NCBI RefSeq assembly: GCF_037975245.1
Contig: NC_092571.1
Location: 5,850,001-5,914,000, forward strand
Source of the DNA: Apostichopus japonicus
Taxonomy: Eukaryota > Echinodermata > Holothuroidea > Aspidochirotida > Stichopodidae
DNA length: 64,000 nt
Direction of reading: 5' to 3'
Positions within the stretch are counted from its first letter, which is position 1, and each line of letters begins with the position of its first letter. The notes below the pieces were generated by a model. It was not told where the DNA came from, made no database searches, and saw nothing but the letters and a program-made list of their open reading frames with translations. Positions 25,251-38,779 of this stretch are shown one piece after another. Made by a program: the position numbers and the translations under genes.

Positions 25251-26760
25251 TCAATACCGCACATTCGATTGATCGGTACCGCACATTCGATTGATCGGTA
25301 CCGAACATTCGATTGATCGGTACCGCACATTCGATTGATCAATACCGCACATTCGATTGATCGGTAACGAACATTCGATTGATCGGTACCGCACATTCGA
25401 TTGATCGGTAACGAACATTCGGTTGATCGGTACCGCACATTCGATTGATCGGTACCGAACATTCGATTGATCAATACCGCACATTCGATTGATCGGTACC
25501 GCATATTCGATTCATCGGTACCGCACATTCGATTGATCGGTACCGCACATTCGATTGATCGGTACCGCACATTTGATTGATCGGTACCGCACATTCGATT
25601 GATCGGTACCGCACATTCGATTGATCGGTATCGAACATTCGATTGTTCGGTACCGTACATTCGATTGATCGTTACCGCACATTCGATTGATCGGTACCGC
25701 ACATTCGATTCATCGGTACCGACATTCGATTGATCGGTACCGCACATTCGATTGATCGGTACCGCACATTCGATTGATCGCTACTGTACCGCACATTCGA
25801 TTGTTCGGTATCGCACATTAGTTGATCGGTACCGCACATTCGATTGTTCGGTACCGCACATTCGATTGTTCGGTACCGCACATTCGATTGATCGGTATCG
25901 AACATTGGATTGATCGGTACCGCACATTCGATTGATCGGTACCGCACATTCGATATATCGGTACCGCACATTCGATTGATCGGTACCGCACATTCGATTG
26001 ATCGGTATCGCACATTCGATTGATCGGTACCGCACATATGATTGATCGGTACCGCACATTCGATTGATCGGTACAACACATTCGATTGATCGGTACCGCA
26101 CATTCGATTGTTCGGTACCGAACATTCGATTGATCGGTAACGCACATTAGATTGATCGGTACCGCACATTCGATTGATCGGTACCGAACATTCGATTGAT
26201 CAGTAACGCACATTTGATTGATCGGTACCGAACATTTGATTGATCGGTACAAAACATTCGATTGATCGGTAACGCACATTCGATTGATCGGTACCGATCA
26301 TTCGATTCATCGGTACCGAACATTCGATTCATCGGTACCGCACATTCGATTGATCGGTACCAAACATTCGATTGATCGGTACCGCACATTCGATTGATCA
26401 ATACCGCACATTCGATTGATCGGTAACGAACATTCGATTGATCGGTACCGCACATTCGATTGATCGGTAACGAACATTCGATTGATCGGTACGCACATTC
26501 GATTGATCGGTACCGAACATTCGATTGATCAATACCGCACATTCGATTGATCGGTACCGCATATTCGATTCATCGGTACCGCACATTCGATTGATCGGTA
26601 CCGCACATTCGATTGATCGGTACCGCACATTCGATTGATCGGTACCGCACATTCGATTGATCGGTACCGCACATTCGATTGATCGGTATCGAACATTCGA
26701 TTGTTCGGTACCGCACATTCGATTGATCGGTACCGAACATTCGATTGATCGGTACCGCAC
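25251..26760 (+). repeat. Transitional array segment
   Basis: This segment contains a 21-bp monomer (GGTACCGACATTCG) near 25,716, a GATCGCTACTGTACC long monomer near 25,783 and a CATTAGTTG monomer near 25,815. The block from about 25,250 to 25,750 has close relatives near 31,800-32,300 and 39,620-40,120. A one-base loss (GGTACGCACATT) is near 26,490. It introduces the CGCATATTCG monomers that become frequent in the next region. No gene is visible. Confidence 0.78.
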
Positions 26761-29700
26761 ATTAGATGGATGTGTACCGCATATATGATTGATCGGTACC
26801 GCACATTCGATTGATCGTTACGGTAACGAACATTCGATTGATCGGTACCGCACATTCGATTGATCGGTACCGCACATTCGATTGATCGGTACGGTACCGA
26901 ACATTCGATTGTTCGGTACCGCACATTCGATTGATCGGTATCGCACATTCGATTGATCGGTACCGCACATTCGATTGTTCGGTACCGCACATTCGATTGT
27001 TCGGTACCGCACATTCGATTGATCGGTATCGAACATTCGATTGATCGGTACCGCACATGCGATTGATCGGTACCGCACATTCGATTGATCGGTGCGGTAC
27101 CGCACATTCGATTGTTCGGTACCGCACATTCGATTGATCGGTATCGAACATTCGATTGATCGGTACCGCACATTCGATTGATCGGTACCGCACATTCGAT
27201 ATATCGGTACCGCACATTCGATTGATCGGTACAACACATTCGATTGATCGGTACCGCACATTCGATTGTTCGGTACCGAACATTCGATTGATCGGTAACG
27301 CACATTCGATTGATCGGTACCGCACATTCGATTGATCGGTACCGAACATTCGATTGATCGGTAACGCACATTTGATTGATCGGTACCGAACATTCGATTG
27401 ATCAGTACAGAACATTCGATTGATCGGTAACGCACATTCGATTGATCGGTACCGATCATTCGATTCATCGGTACCGAACATTCGATTGATCGGTACCGCA
27501 CATTCGATTGATCGGTACCGCACATTCGATTGATCGGTACCGCACATTCGATTGATCAATACCGCACATTCGATTGATCGGTAACGAACATTCGATTGAT
27601 CGGTACCGCACATTCGATTGATCGGTAACGAACATTCGATTGATCGGTACCGCACATTCGATTGATCGGTACCGAACATTCGATTGATCAATACCGCACA
27701 TTCGATTGATCGGTACCGCATATTCGATTCATCGGTACCGCACATTCGATTGATCGGTACCGCACATTCGATTGATCGGTACCGCACATTCGATTGATCG
27801 GTACCGCACATTCGATTGATCGGTACCGCACATTCGATTGATCGGTATCGAACATTCGATTGTTCGGTACCGCACATTCGATTGATCGGTACCGAACATT
27901 CGATTGATCGGTACCGCACATTAGATTGATGTGTACCGCATATATGATTGATCGGTACCGCACATTCGATTGATCGTTACGGTAACGAACATTCGATTGA
28001 TCGGTACCGCACATTCGATTGATCGGTACCGCACATTCGATTGATCGGTACGGTACCGAACATTCGATTGTTCGGTACCGCACATTCGATTGATCGGTAT
28101 CGCACATTCGATTGATCGGTACCGCACATTCGATTGTTCGGTACCGCGCATTCGATTGTTCGGTACCGCACATTCGATTGATCGGTATCGAACATTCGAT
28201 TGATCGGTACCGCACATGCGATTGATCGGTACCGCACATTCGATTGATCGGTACCGAACATTCGATTGATCAATACCGCACATTCGATTGATCGGTACCG
28301 CACATTCGATTGATCGGTACGTCCCAATCGATTGATCAATACCGCACATTCGATTGATCGGTACCGCACATTCGATTGATCGGTACCGAACAATCGATTG
28401 ATCAATACCGCACATTCGATTGATCGGTACCGCACATTCGATTGATCGGTACCGAACAATCGATTGATCGGTACCGCACATTCGATTGATCGGTACCGCA
28501 CATTCGATTGTTCGGTACCGCACATTCGATTGATCGGTACCGCACATTCGATTGTTCGGTACCGCACATTCGATTGTTCGGTACCGCACATTCGATTGAT
28601 CGGTATCGAACATTCGATTGATCGGTACCGCACATTCGATTGTTCGGTACCGCACATTCGATTCATCGGTACCGCACATTCGATTGATCGGTACCGAACA
28701 TTCGATTGATCAATACCGCACATTCGATTGATCGGTACCGCACAATCGATTGATCGGTACCGAACATTCGATTGATCAATACCGCACATTCGATTGATCG
28801 GTACCGCACATTCGATTGTTCGGTACCGCACATTCGATTGTTCGGTACCGCACATTCGATTGATCGGTATCGAACATTCGATTGATCGGTACCGAACATT
28901 CGATTGATCGGTACCGAACATTCGATTGATCGGTACCGCACATTCGATTGATCGGTACCGCACATTCGATTGATCGGTACCGCACATTCGATTGATCGGT
29001 ACCGAACATTCGATTGATCAATACCGCACATTCGATTGATCGGTACCGCACATTCGATTGATCGGTACCGAACATTCGATTGATCGGTACCGCACATTCG
29101 ATTGATCGGTACCGCACATTCGATTGATCGGTACGGTACCGAACATTCGATTGTTCGGTATCGCACATTAGTTGATCGGTACCGCACATTCGATTGATCG
29201 CTACCGCACATTCGATTCATCGGTACCGCACATTCGATTGATCGGTTCCGCACATTCGATTGATCGGTACCGAACATTCGATTGATCGGTACCGCACAAT
29301 CGATTGATCGGTACCGAACATTCGATTGATCGGTACCGCACATTCGATTGATCAATACCGCACATTCGATTGATCGGTACCGCACATTCGATTGATCGGT
29401 ACCGCACATTCGATTGATCGGTAACGAACATTCGATTGATCGGTACCGCACATTCGATTGATCGGTACCGAACATTCGATTGATCAATACCGCACATTCG
29501 ATTGATCGGTACCGCACATTCGATTGATCGGTACCGAACAATCGATTGATCGGTACCGCACATTCGATTGATCGGTACCGCACATTCGATTCATCGGTAC
29601 CGCACATTCGATTGATCGGTACCGCACATTCGATTGATCGGTATCGCACATTTGATTGTTCGGTACCGCACATTCGATTGATCGGTACAACACATTCGAT

Positions 29701-30959
29701 TGATCGGTACCGCACATTCGATTGTTCGGTACCGAACATTCGATTGATCGGTAACGCACATTCGATTGATCGGTACCGCACATTCGATTGATCGGTACCG
29801 AACATTCGATTGATCGGTAACGCACATTTGATTGATCGGTACCGAACATTCGATTGATCGGTACAGAACATTCGATTGATCGGTAACGCACATTCGATTG
29901 ATCGGTACCGATCATTCGATTCATCGGTACCGAACATTCGATTGATCGGTACCGCACATTCGATTGATCGGTACCAAACATTCGATTGATCGGTACCGCA
30001 CATTCGATTGATCAATACCGCACATTCGATTGATCGGTAACGAACATTCGATTGATCGGTACCGCACATTCGATTGATCGGTAACGAACATTCGATTGAT
30101 CGGTACCGCACATTCGATTGATCGGTACCGCACATTCGATTGATCGGTATCGAACATTCGATTGATCGGTACCGCATATTCGATTCATCGGTACCGCACA
30201 TTCGATTGATCGGTACCGCACATTCGATTGATCGGTACCGAACATTCGATTGATCGGTACCGCACATTAGATTGATGTGTACCGCATATATGATTGATCG
30301 GTACCGCACATTCGATTGATCGTTACGGTAACGAACATTCGATTGATCGGTACCGCACATTCGATTGATCGGTACCGCACATTCGATTGATCGGTACGGT
30401 ACCGAACATTCGATTGTTCGGTACCGCACATTCGATTGATCGGTATCGCACATTCGATTGATCGGTACCGCACATTCGATTGTTCGGTACCGCACATTCG
30501 ATTGTTCGGTACCGCACATTCGATTGATCGGTATCGAACATTCGATTGATCGGTACCGCACATGCGATTGATCGGTACCGCACATTCGATTGATCGGTAC
30601 CGAACATTCGATTGATCAATACCGCACATTCGATTGATCGGTACCGCACATTCGATTGATCGGTACCGAACAATCGATTGATCGGTACCGCACATTCGAT
30701 TGATCGGTACCGCACATTCGATTGTTCGGTACCGCACATTCGATTGATCGGTACCGCACATTCGATTGTTCGGTACCGCACATTCGATTGTTCGGTACCG
30801 CACATTCGATTGATCGGTATCGAACATTCGATTGATCGGTACCGCACATTCGATTGTTCGGTACCGCACATTCGATTAATCGGTACCGCACATTCGATTG
30901 ATCGGTACCGAACATTCGATTGATCAATACCGCACATTCGATTGATCGGTACCGCACAT
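26761..30959 (+). repeat. Region organised by the TGTGTACCGCATATATG cassette
   Basis: A cassette of about 320 bp recurs here, starting near 26,761, 27,911 and 30,268. Its order is the divergent monomer TGTGTACCGCATATATG, then GATCGTTACGGTAACG, then GGTACGGTACC, then two GATTGTTCGG monomers, a GGTATCGAAC monomer and a CATGCG monomer. Segments following the cassette are also repeated: 27,980-29,100 resembles 30,320-31,300 and 36,220-37,300, with spacings that shift by whole monomers. A GGTGCGGTACC variant of the long monomer lies near 27,095. Confidence 0.83.
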
Positions 30960-33900
30960 TCGATTGATCGGTACCGAACATTCGATTGATCAATACCGCA
31001 CATTCGATTGATCGGTACCGCACATTCGATTGATCGGTACCGAACATTCGATTGATCGGTACCGCACATTCGATTGATCGGTACCGCACATTCGATTGAT
31101 CGGTACGGTACCGAACATTCGATTGTTCGGTATCGCACATTAGTTGATCGGTACCGCACATTCGATTGATCGGTACCGCACATTCGATTGATCGGTACCG
31201 CACATTCGATTGATCGGTTCCGCACATTCGATTGATCGGTACCGAACATTCGATTGATCGGTACCGCACAATCGATTGATCGGTACCGAACATTCGATTG
31301 ATCGGTACCGAACATTCGATTGATCAATACCGCACATTCGATTGATCGGTACCGCACATTCGATTGATCGGTACCGCACATTCGATTGATCGGTAACGAA
31401 CATTCGATTGATCGGTACCGCACATTCGATTGATCGGTACCGAACATTCGATTGATCAATACCGCACATTCGATTGATCGGTACCGCACATTCGATTGAT
31501 CGGTACCGAACAATCGATTGATCGGTACCGCACATTCGATTGATCGGTACCGCACATTCGATTGATCGGTACCGCACATTCGATTGATCGGTACCGCACA
31601 TTCGATTGATCGGTATCGCACATTTGATTGTTCGGTACCGCACATTCGATTGTTCGGTACCGAACATTCGATTGATCGGTAACGCACATTCGATTGATCG
31701 GTACCGATCATTCGATTGATCGGTACCGAACATTCGATTGATCGGTACCGAACATTCGATTGATCGGTACCGATCATTCGATTGATCGGTACCGAACATT
31801 CGATTGATCAATACCGCACATTCGATTGATCGGTACCGCACATTCGATTGATCGGTACCGAACATTCGATTGATCGGTACCGCACATTCGATTGATCAAT
31901 ACCGCACATTCGATTGATCGGTAACGAACATTCGATTGATCGGTACCGCACATTCGATTGATCGGTAACGAACATTTGGTTGATCGGTACCGCACATTCG
32001 ATTGATCGGTACCGAACATTCGATTGATCAATACCGCACATTCGATTGATCGGTACCGCATATTCGATTCATCGGTACCGCACATTCGATTGATCAGTAC
32101 CGCACATTCGATTGATCGGTACCGCACGTTCGATTAATCGGTACCGCACATTCGATTGATCGGTACCGCACATTCGATTGATCGGTATCGAACATTCGAT
32201 TGTTCGGTACCGCACATTCGATTGATCGTTACCGCACATTCGATTGATCGGTACCGCACATTCGATTGATCGGTACCGACATTCCATTGATCGGTACCGC
32301 ACATTCGATTGATCGGTACCGCACATTCGATTGATCGCTATTGTACCGCACATTCGATTATTCGGTATCGCACATTAGTTGATCGGTACCGCACATTCGA
32401 TTGTTCGGTACCGCACATTCGATTGTTCGGTACCGCACATTCGATTGATCGGTATCGAACATTCGATTGATCGGTACCGCACATTCGATTGATCGGTACC
32501 GCACATTCGATATATCGGTACGCACATTCGATTGATCGGTACCGCACATTCGATTGATCGGTATCGCACATTCGATTGATCGGTACCGCACATATGATTG
32601 ATCGGTACCGCACATTCGATTGATCGGTACAACACATTCGATTGATCGGTACCGCACATTCGATTGTTCGGTACCGAACATTCGATTGATCGGTACCGAA
32701 CATTCGATTGATCGGTACCGCCCATTCGATTGATCAATACCGCACATTCGATTGATCGGTAACGAACATTCGATTGATCGGTACCGCACATTCGATTGAT
32801 CGGTAACGAACATTCGATTGATCGGTACCGCACATTCGATTGATCGGTACCGAACATTCGATTGATCAATACCGCACATTCGATTGATCGGTACCGCATA
32901 TTCGATTGATCGGTACCGCACATTCGATTGATCGGTACCGCACATTCGATTGATCGGTACCGCACATTCGATTGATCGGTACCGCACATTCGATTGATCG
33001 GTACCGCACATTCGATTGATCGGTATCGAACATTCGATTGTTCGGTACCGCACATTCGATTGATCGGTACCGAACATTCGATTGATCGGTACCGCACATT
33101 AGATTGATGTGTACCGCATATATGATTGATCGGTACCGCACATTCGATTGATCGTTACGGTAACGAACATTCGATTGATCGGTACCGCACATTCGATTGA
33201 TCGGTACCGCACATTCGATTGATCGGTACGGTACCGAACATTCGATTGTTCGGTACCGCACATTCGATTGATCGGTACCGCACATTCGATTGATCGGTAC
33301 CGCACATTCGATTGTTCGGTACCGCACATTCGATTGTTCGGTACCGCACATTCGATTGATCGGTATCGAACATTCGATTGATCGGTACCGCACATGCGAT
33401 TGATCGGTACCGCACATTCGATTGATCGGTACCGAACATTCGATAGATCGGTACCGCACATTGGATTGATCGGTATCGCACATTCGATTGATCGGTACCG
33501 CACATATGACTGATCGGTACCGCACATTCGATTGATCGGTACAACACATTCGATTGATCGGTACCGCACATTCGATTGATCGGTACCGAACATTCGATTG
33601 ATCGGTAACGCACATTTGATTGATCGGTACCGAACATTCGATTGATCGGTACCGAACATTCGATTGATCGGTAACGCACATTCGATTGATCGGTACCGAT
33701 CATTCGATTGATCGGTACCGAACATTCGATTGATCGGTACCGCACATTCGATTGATCGGTACCGAACATTCGATTGATCAATACCGCACATTCGATTGAT
33801 CGGTACCGCACATTCGATTGATCGGTACCGAACATTCGATTGATCGGTACCGCACATTCGATTGATCGGTACGGTACCGCACATTCGATTGTTCGGTATC

Positions 33901-34625
33901 GCACATGAGTTGATCGGTACCGCACATTCGATTGATCGGTACCGCACATTCGATTGTTCGGTACCGCACATTCGATTGATCGGTATCGAACATTCGATTG
34001 ATCGGTACCGCACATTCGATTGATCGGTACCGCACATTCGATATATCGGTACCGCACATTCGATTGATCGGTACCGCACATTCGATTGATCGGTATCGCA
34101 CATTCGATTAATCGGTACCGCACATATGATTGATCGGTACCGCATATTCGATTCACCGGTACCGCACATTCGATTGATCGGTACCGCACATTCGATTGAT
34201 CGGTACCGCACATTCGATTGATCGGTACCGAACATTCGATTGATCGGTACCGCACATTCGATTGATCGGTACCGAACATTCGATTGATCGGTACCGCACA
34301 TTAGATTGATGTGTACCGCATATATGATTGATCGGTACCGCACATTCGATTGATCGTTACGGTAACGAACATTCGATTGATCGGTACCGCACATTCGATT
34401 GATCGGTACCGCACATTCGATTGATCGGTGCGGTACCGCACATTCGATTGTTCGGTACCGCACATTCGATTGATCGGTATCGAACATTCGATTGATCGGT
34501 ACCGCACATTCGATTGATCGGTACCGCACATTCGATATATCGGTACCGCACATTCGATTGATCGGTACAACACATTCGATTGATCGGTACCGCACATTCG
34601 ATTGTTCGGTACCGAACATTCGATT
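30960..34625 (+). repeat. About 7.8-kb-spaced higher-order segment, copy 1
   Basis: This stretch matches about 38,780-42,330. The spacing starts at 7,819 bp (31,140 against 38,959) and falls to 7,775 (33,100 against 40,875), 7,753 (33,778 against 41,531) and 7,709 (34,302 against 42,011). Every change is a multiple of 22, so copy 2 has lost five whole monomers in three places. Shared rarities are the CATTTGGTTG monomer near 31,975, the CATTCCATTG monomer near 32,282 and the GATCGCTATTGTACC monomer near 32,335. Confidence 0.84.
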
Positions 34626-34815
34626 GATCAGTAACGCACATTCGATTGATCGGTACCGCACATTCGATTGATCGGTACCGAACATTCGATTGATCGGTAA
34701 CGCACATTTGATTGATCGGTACCGAACATTCGATTGATCGGTACAGAACATTCGATTGATCGGTAACGCACATTTGATTGATCGGTACCGATCATTCGAT
34801 TCATCGGTACCGAAC

Positions 34816-35707
34816 ATTCGATTGATCGGTACCGCACATTCGATTGATCGGTACCAAACATTCGATTGATCGGTACCGCACATTCGATTGATCAATACCG
34901 CACATTCGATTGATCGGTAACGAACATTCGATTGATCGGTACCGCACATTCGATTGATCGGTAACGAACATTCGATTGATCGGTACCGCACATTCGATTG
35001 ATCGGTACCGAACATTCGATTGATCAATACCGCACATTCGATTGATCGGTACCGCATATTCGATTCATCGGTACGGCACAGTCGATTGATCGGTACCGCA
35101 CATTCGATTGATCGGTACCGCACATTCGATTGATCGGTACCGCACATTCGATTGATCGGTACCGCACATTCGATTGATCGGTATCGAACATTCGATTGTT
35201 CGGTACCGCACATTCGATTGATCGGTACCGAACATTCGATTGATCGGTACCGCACATTAGATTGATGTGTACCGCATATATGATTGATCGGTACCGCACA
35301 TTCGATTGATCGTTACGGTAACGAACATTCGATTGATCGGTACCGCACATTCGATTGATCGGTACCGCACATTCGATTGATCGGTACGGTACCGAACATT
35401 CGATTGTTCGGTACCGCACATTCGATTGATCGGTATCGCACATTCGATTGATCGGTACCGCACATTCGATTGTTCGGTACCGCACATTCGATTGTTCGGT
35501 ACCGCACATTCGATTGATCGGTATCGAACATTCGATTGATCGGTACCGCACATGCGATTGATCGGTACCGCACATTCGATTGATCGGTACCGAACATTCG
35601 ATTGATCAATACCGCACATTCGATTGATCGGTACCGCACATTCGAGTGATCGGTACCGAACAATCGATTGATCAATACCGCACATTCGATTGATCGGTAC
35701 CGCACAT
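34816..35707 (+). repeat. 911-bp-spaced unit, copy 1
   Basis: This unit matches 35,727-36,618 at a fixed spacing of 911 bp, from just before a GGTACCAAACATTCG monomer (34,850) to a short CATTAGTTG junction at about 35,705. It contains one full TGTGTACCGCATATATG cassette (from 35,268). It also has the unusual monomer pair GGTACGGCACAGTCG near 35,072, which is present only in the two copies of this unit. 911 is 41 monomers plus 9 bp. Confidence 0.87.
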
Positions 35708-35726
35708 TAGTTGATCGGTACCGCAC

Positions 35727-36618
35727 ATTCGATTGATCGGTACCGCACATTCGATTGATCGGTACCAAACATTCGATTGATCGGTACCGCACATTCGATT
35801 GATCAATACCGCACATTCGATTGATCGGTAACGAACATTCGATTGATCGGTACCGCACATTCGATTGATCGGTAACGAACATTCGATTGATCGGTACCGC
35901 ACATTCGATTGATCGGTACCGAACATTCGATTGATCAATACCGCACATTCGATTGATCGGTACCGCATATTCGATTCATCGGTACGGCACAGTCGATTGA
36001 TCGGTACCGCACATTCGATTGATCGGTACCGCACATTCGATTGATCGGTACCGCACATTCGATTGATCGGTACCGCACATTCGATTGATCGGTATCGAAC
36101 ATTCGATTGTTCGGTACCGCACATTCGATTGATCGGTACCGAACATTCGATTGATCGGTACCGCACATTAGATTGATGTGTACCGCATATATGATTGATC
36201 GGTACCGCACATTCGATTGATCGTTACGGTAACGAACATTCGATTGATCGGTACCGCACATTCGATTGATCGGTACCGCACATTCGATTGATCGGTACGG
36301 TACCGAACATTCGATTGTTCGGTACCGCACATTCGATTGATCGGTATCGCACATTCGATTGATCGGTACCGCACATTCGATTGTTCGGTACCGCACATTC
36401 GATTGTTCGGTACCGCACATTCGATTGATCGGTATCGAACATTCGATTGATCGGTACCGCACATGCGATTGATCGGTACCGCACATTCGATTGATCGGTA
36501 CCGAACATTCGATTGATCAATACCGCACATTCGATTGATCGGTACCGCACATTCGAGTGATCGGTACCGAACAATCGATTGATCAATACCGCACATTCGA
36601 TTGATCGGTACCGCACAT
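35727..36618 (+). repeat. 911-bp-spaced unit, copy 2
   Basis: Second copy of the unit at 34,816-35,707, with GGTACGGCACAGTCG near 35,983 and the TGTGTACCGCATATATG cassette from about 36,168. Only about 19 bp separates the two copies, so this is essentially a tandem duplication. No differences were noticed in the parts compared. Confidence 0.87.
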
Positions 36619-38779
36619 TCGATTGATCGGTACCGAACAATCGATTGATCGGTACCGCACATTCGATTGATCGGTACCGCACATTCGATTGTTCGGTACC
36701 GCACATTCGATTGATCGGTACCGCACATTCGATTGTTCGGTACCGCACATTCGATTGTTCGGTACCGCACATTCGATTGATCGGTATCGAACATTCGATT
36801 GATCGGTACCGCACATTCGATTGTTCGGTACCGCACATTCGATTAATCGGTACCGCACATTCGATTGATCGGTACCGAACATTCGATTGATAAATACCGC
36901 ACATTCGATTGATCGGTACCGCACAATCGATTGATCGGTACCGAACATTCGATTGATCAATACCGCACATTCGATTGATCGGTACCGCACATTCGATTGA
37001 TCGGTACCGCACATTCGATTGTTCGGTACCGCACATTCGATTGATCGGTATCGAACATTCGATTGATCGGTACCGCACATTCGATTGATCGGTACCGAAC
37101 ATTCGATTGATCGGTACCGCACATTCGATTGATCGGTACCGCACATTCGATTGATCGGTACCGAACATTCGATTGATCAATACCGCACATTCGATTGATC
37201 GGTACCGCACATTCGATTGATCGGTACCGAACATTCGATTGATCGGTACCGCACATTCGATTGATCGGTACCGCACATTCGATTGATCGGTACGGTACCG
37301 AACATTCGATTGTTCGGTATCGCACATTAGTTGATCGGTACCGCACATTCGATTGATCGCTACCGCACATTCGATTCATCGGTACCGCACATTCGATTGA
37401 TCGGTTCCGCACATTCGATTGATCGGTACCGAACATTCGATTGATCGGTACCGCACAATCGATTGATCGGTACCGAACATTCGATTGATCGGTACCGAAC
37501 ATTCGATTGATCAATACCGCACATTCGATTGATCGGTACCGCACATTCGATTGATCGGTACCGCACATTCGATTGATCGGTAACGAACATTCGATTGATC
37601 GGTACCGCACATTCGATTGATCGGTACCGAACATTCGATTGATCAATACCGCACATTCGATTGATCGGTACCGCACATTCGATTGATCGGTACCGAACAA
37701 TCGATTGATCGGTACCGCACATTCGATTGATCGGTACCGCACATTCGATTCATCGGTACCGCACATTCGATTGATCGGTAACGCACATTCGATTGATCGG
37801 TACCGATCATTCGATTGATCGGTACCGAACATTCGATTGATCGGTACCGAACATTCGATTGATCGGTACCGATCATTCGATTGATCGGTACCGAACATTC
37901 GATTGATCAATACCGCACATTCGATTGATCGGTACCGCACATTCGATTGATCGGTACCGCACATTCGATTGATCGGTAACGAACATTCGATTGATCGGTA
38001 CCGCACATTCGATTGATCGGTACCGAACATTCGATTGATCAATACCGCACATTCGATTGATCGGTACCGAACAATCGATTGATCGGTACCGCACATTCGA
38101 TTGATCGGTACCGCACATTCGATTCATCGGTACCGCACATTCGATTGATCGGTTCCGCACATTCGATTGATCGGTATCGCACATTTGATTGTTCGGTACC
38201 GCACATTCGATTGTTCGGTACCGAACATTCGATTGATCGGTAACGCACATTCGATTGATCGGTACCGATCATTCGATTGATCGGTACCGAACATTCGATT
38301 GATCGGTACCGAACATTCGATTGATCGGTACCGATCATTCGATTGATCGGTACCGAACATTCGATTGATCAATACCGCACATTCGATTGATCGGTACCGC
38401 ACATTCGATTGATCGGTACCGAACATTCGATTGATCGGTACCGCACATTCGATTGATCAATACCGCACATTCGATTGATCGGTAACGAACATTCGATTGA
38501 TCGGTACCGCACATTCGATTGATCGGTAACGAACATTCGATTGATCGGTACCGCACATTCGATTGATCGGTACCGCACATTCGATTGATCGGTAACGCAC
38601 ATTCGATTGATCGGTACCGCACATTCGATTGTTCGGTACCGCACATTCGATTGATCGGTATCGCACATTCGATTGATCGGTACCGCACTTTCGATTGATC
38701 GGTACCGCACATTCGATTGATCGGTACCGCACATTCGATTGATCGGTACCGCACATTCGATTGATCGGTACCGCACATT
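36619..38779 (+). repeat. Array segment between 911-bp unit and 7.8-kb copy 2
   Basis: This segment begins with the GATTGTTCGG-rich cassette (36,580-36,940). It then carries a GGTACGGTACC / CATTAGTTG / GATCGCTACC cassette from about 37,285 and two GATCATTCG cassettes near 37,800 and 38,270. A GATAAATACC monomer near 36,892 is a singleton. A CGCACTTTCG monomer is near 38,686. Everything else is ordinary direct monomers; no gene is visible. Confidence 0.8.

Noticed and set aside
33099-35255. Long bottom-strand open frames (also 28,663-30,585, 4,184-6,001 and 47,282-49,084) encoding a 22-residue repeat protein
   Set aside because: They follow from a stop-free 22-bp monomer. All three frames read the same peptide, starts and stops fall at random variant monomers, and there is no promoter, splice, ribosome-binding or codon-bias signal.
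36645-36890. Short top-strand open frames with MIGTAHSIDRYRTFD-type repeats (also near 21,869, 28,464, 44,198 and 48,583)
   Set aside because: Top-strand frames meet a TGA in GATTGATCG every 66 bp; these stay open only where every third monomer happens to be GATTGTTCGG. Not genes.
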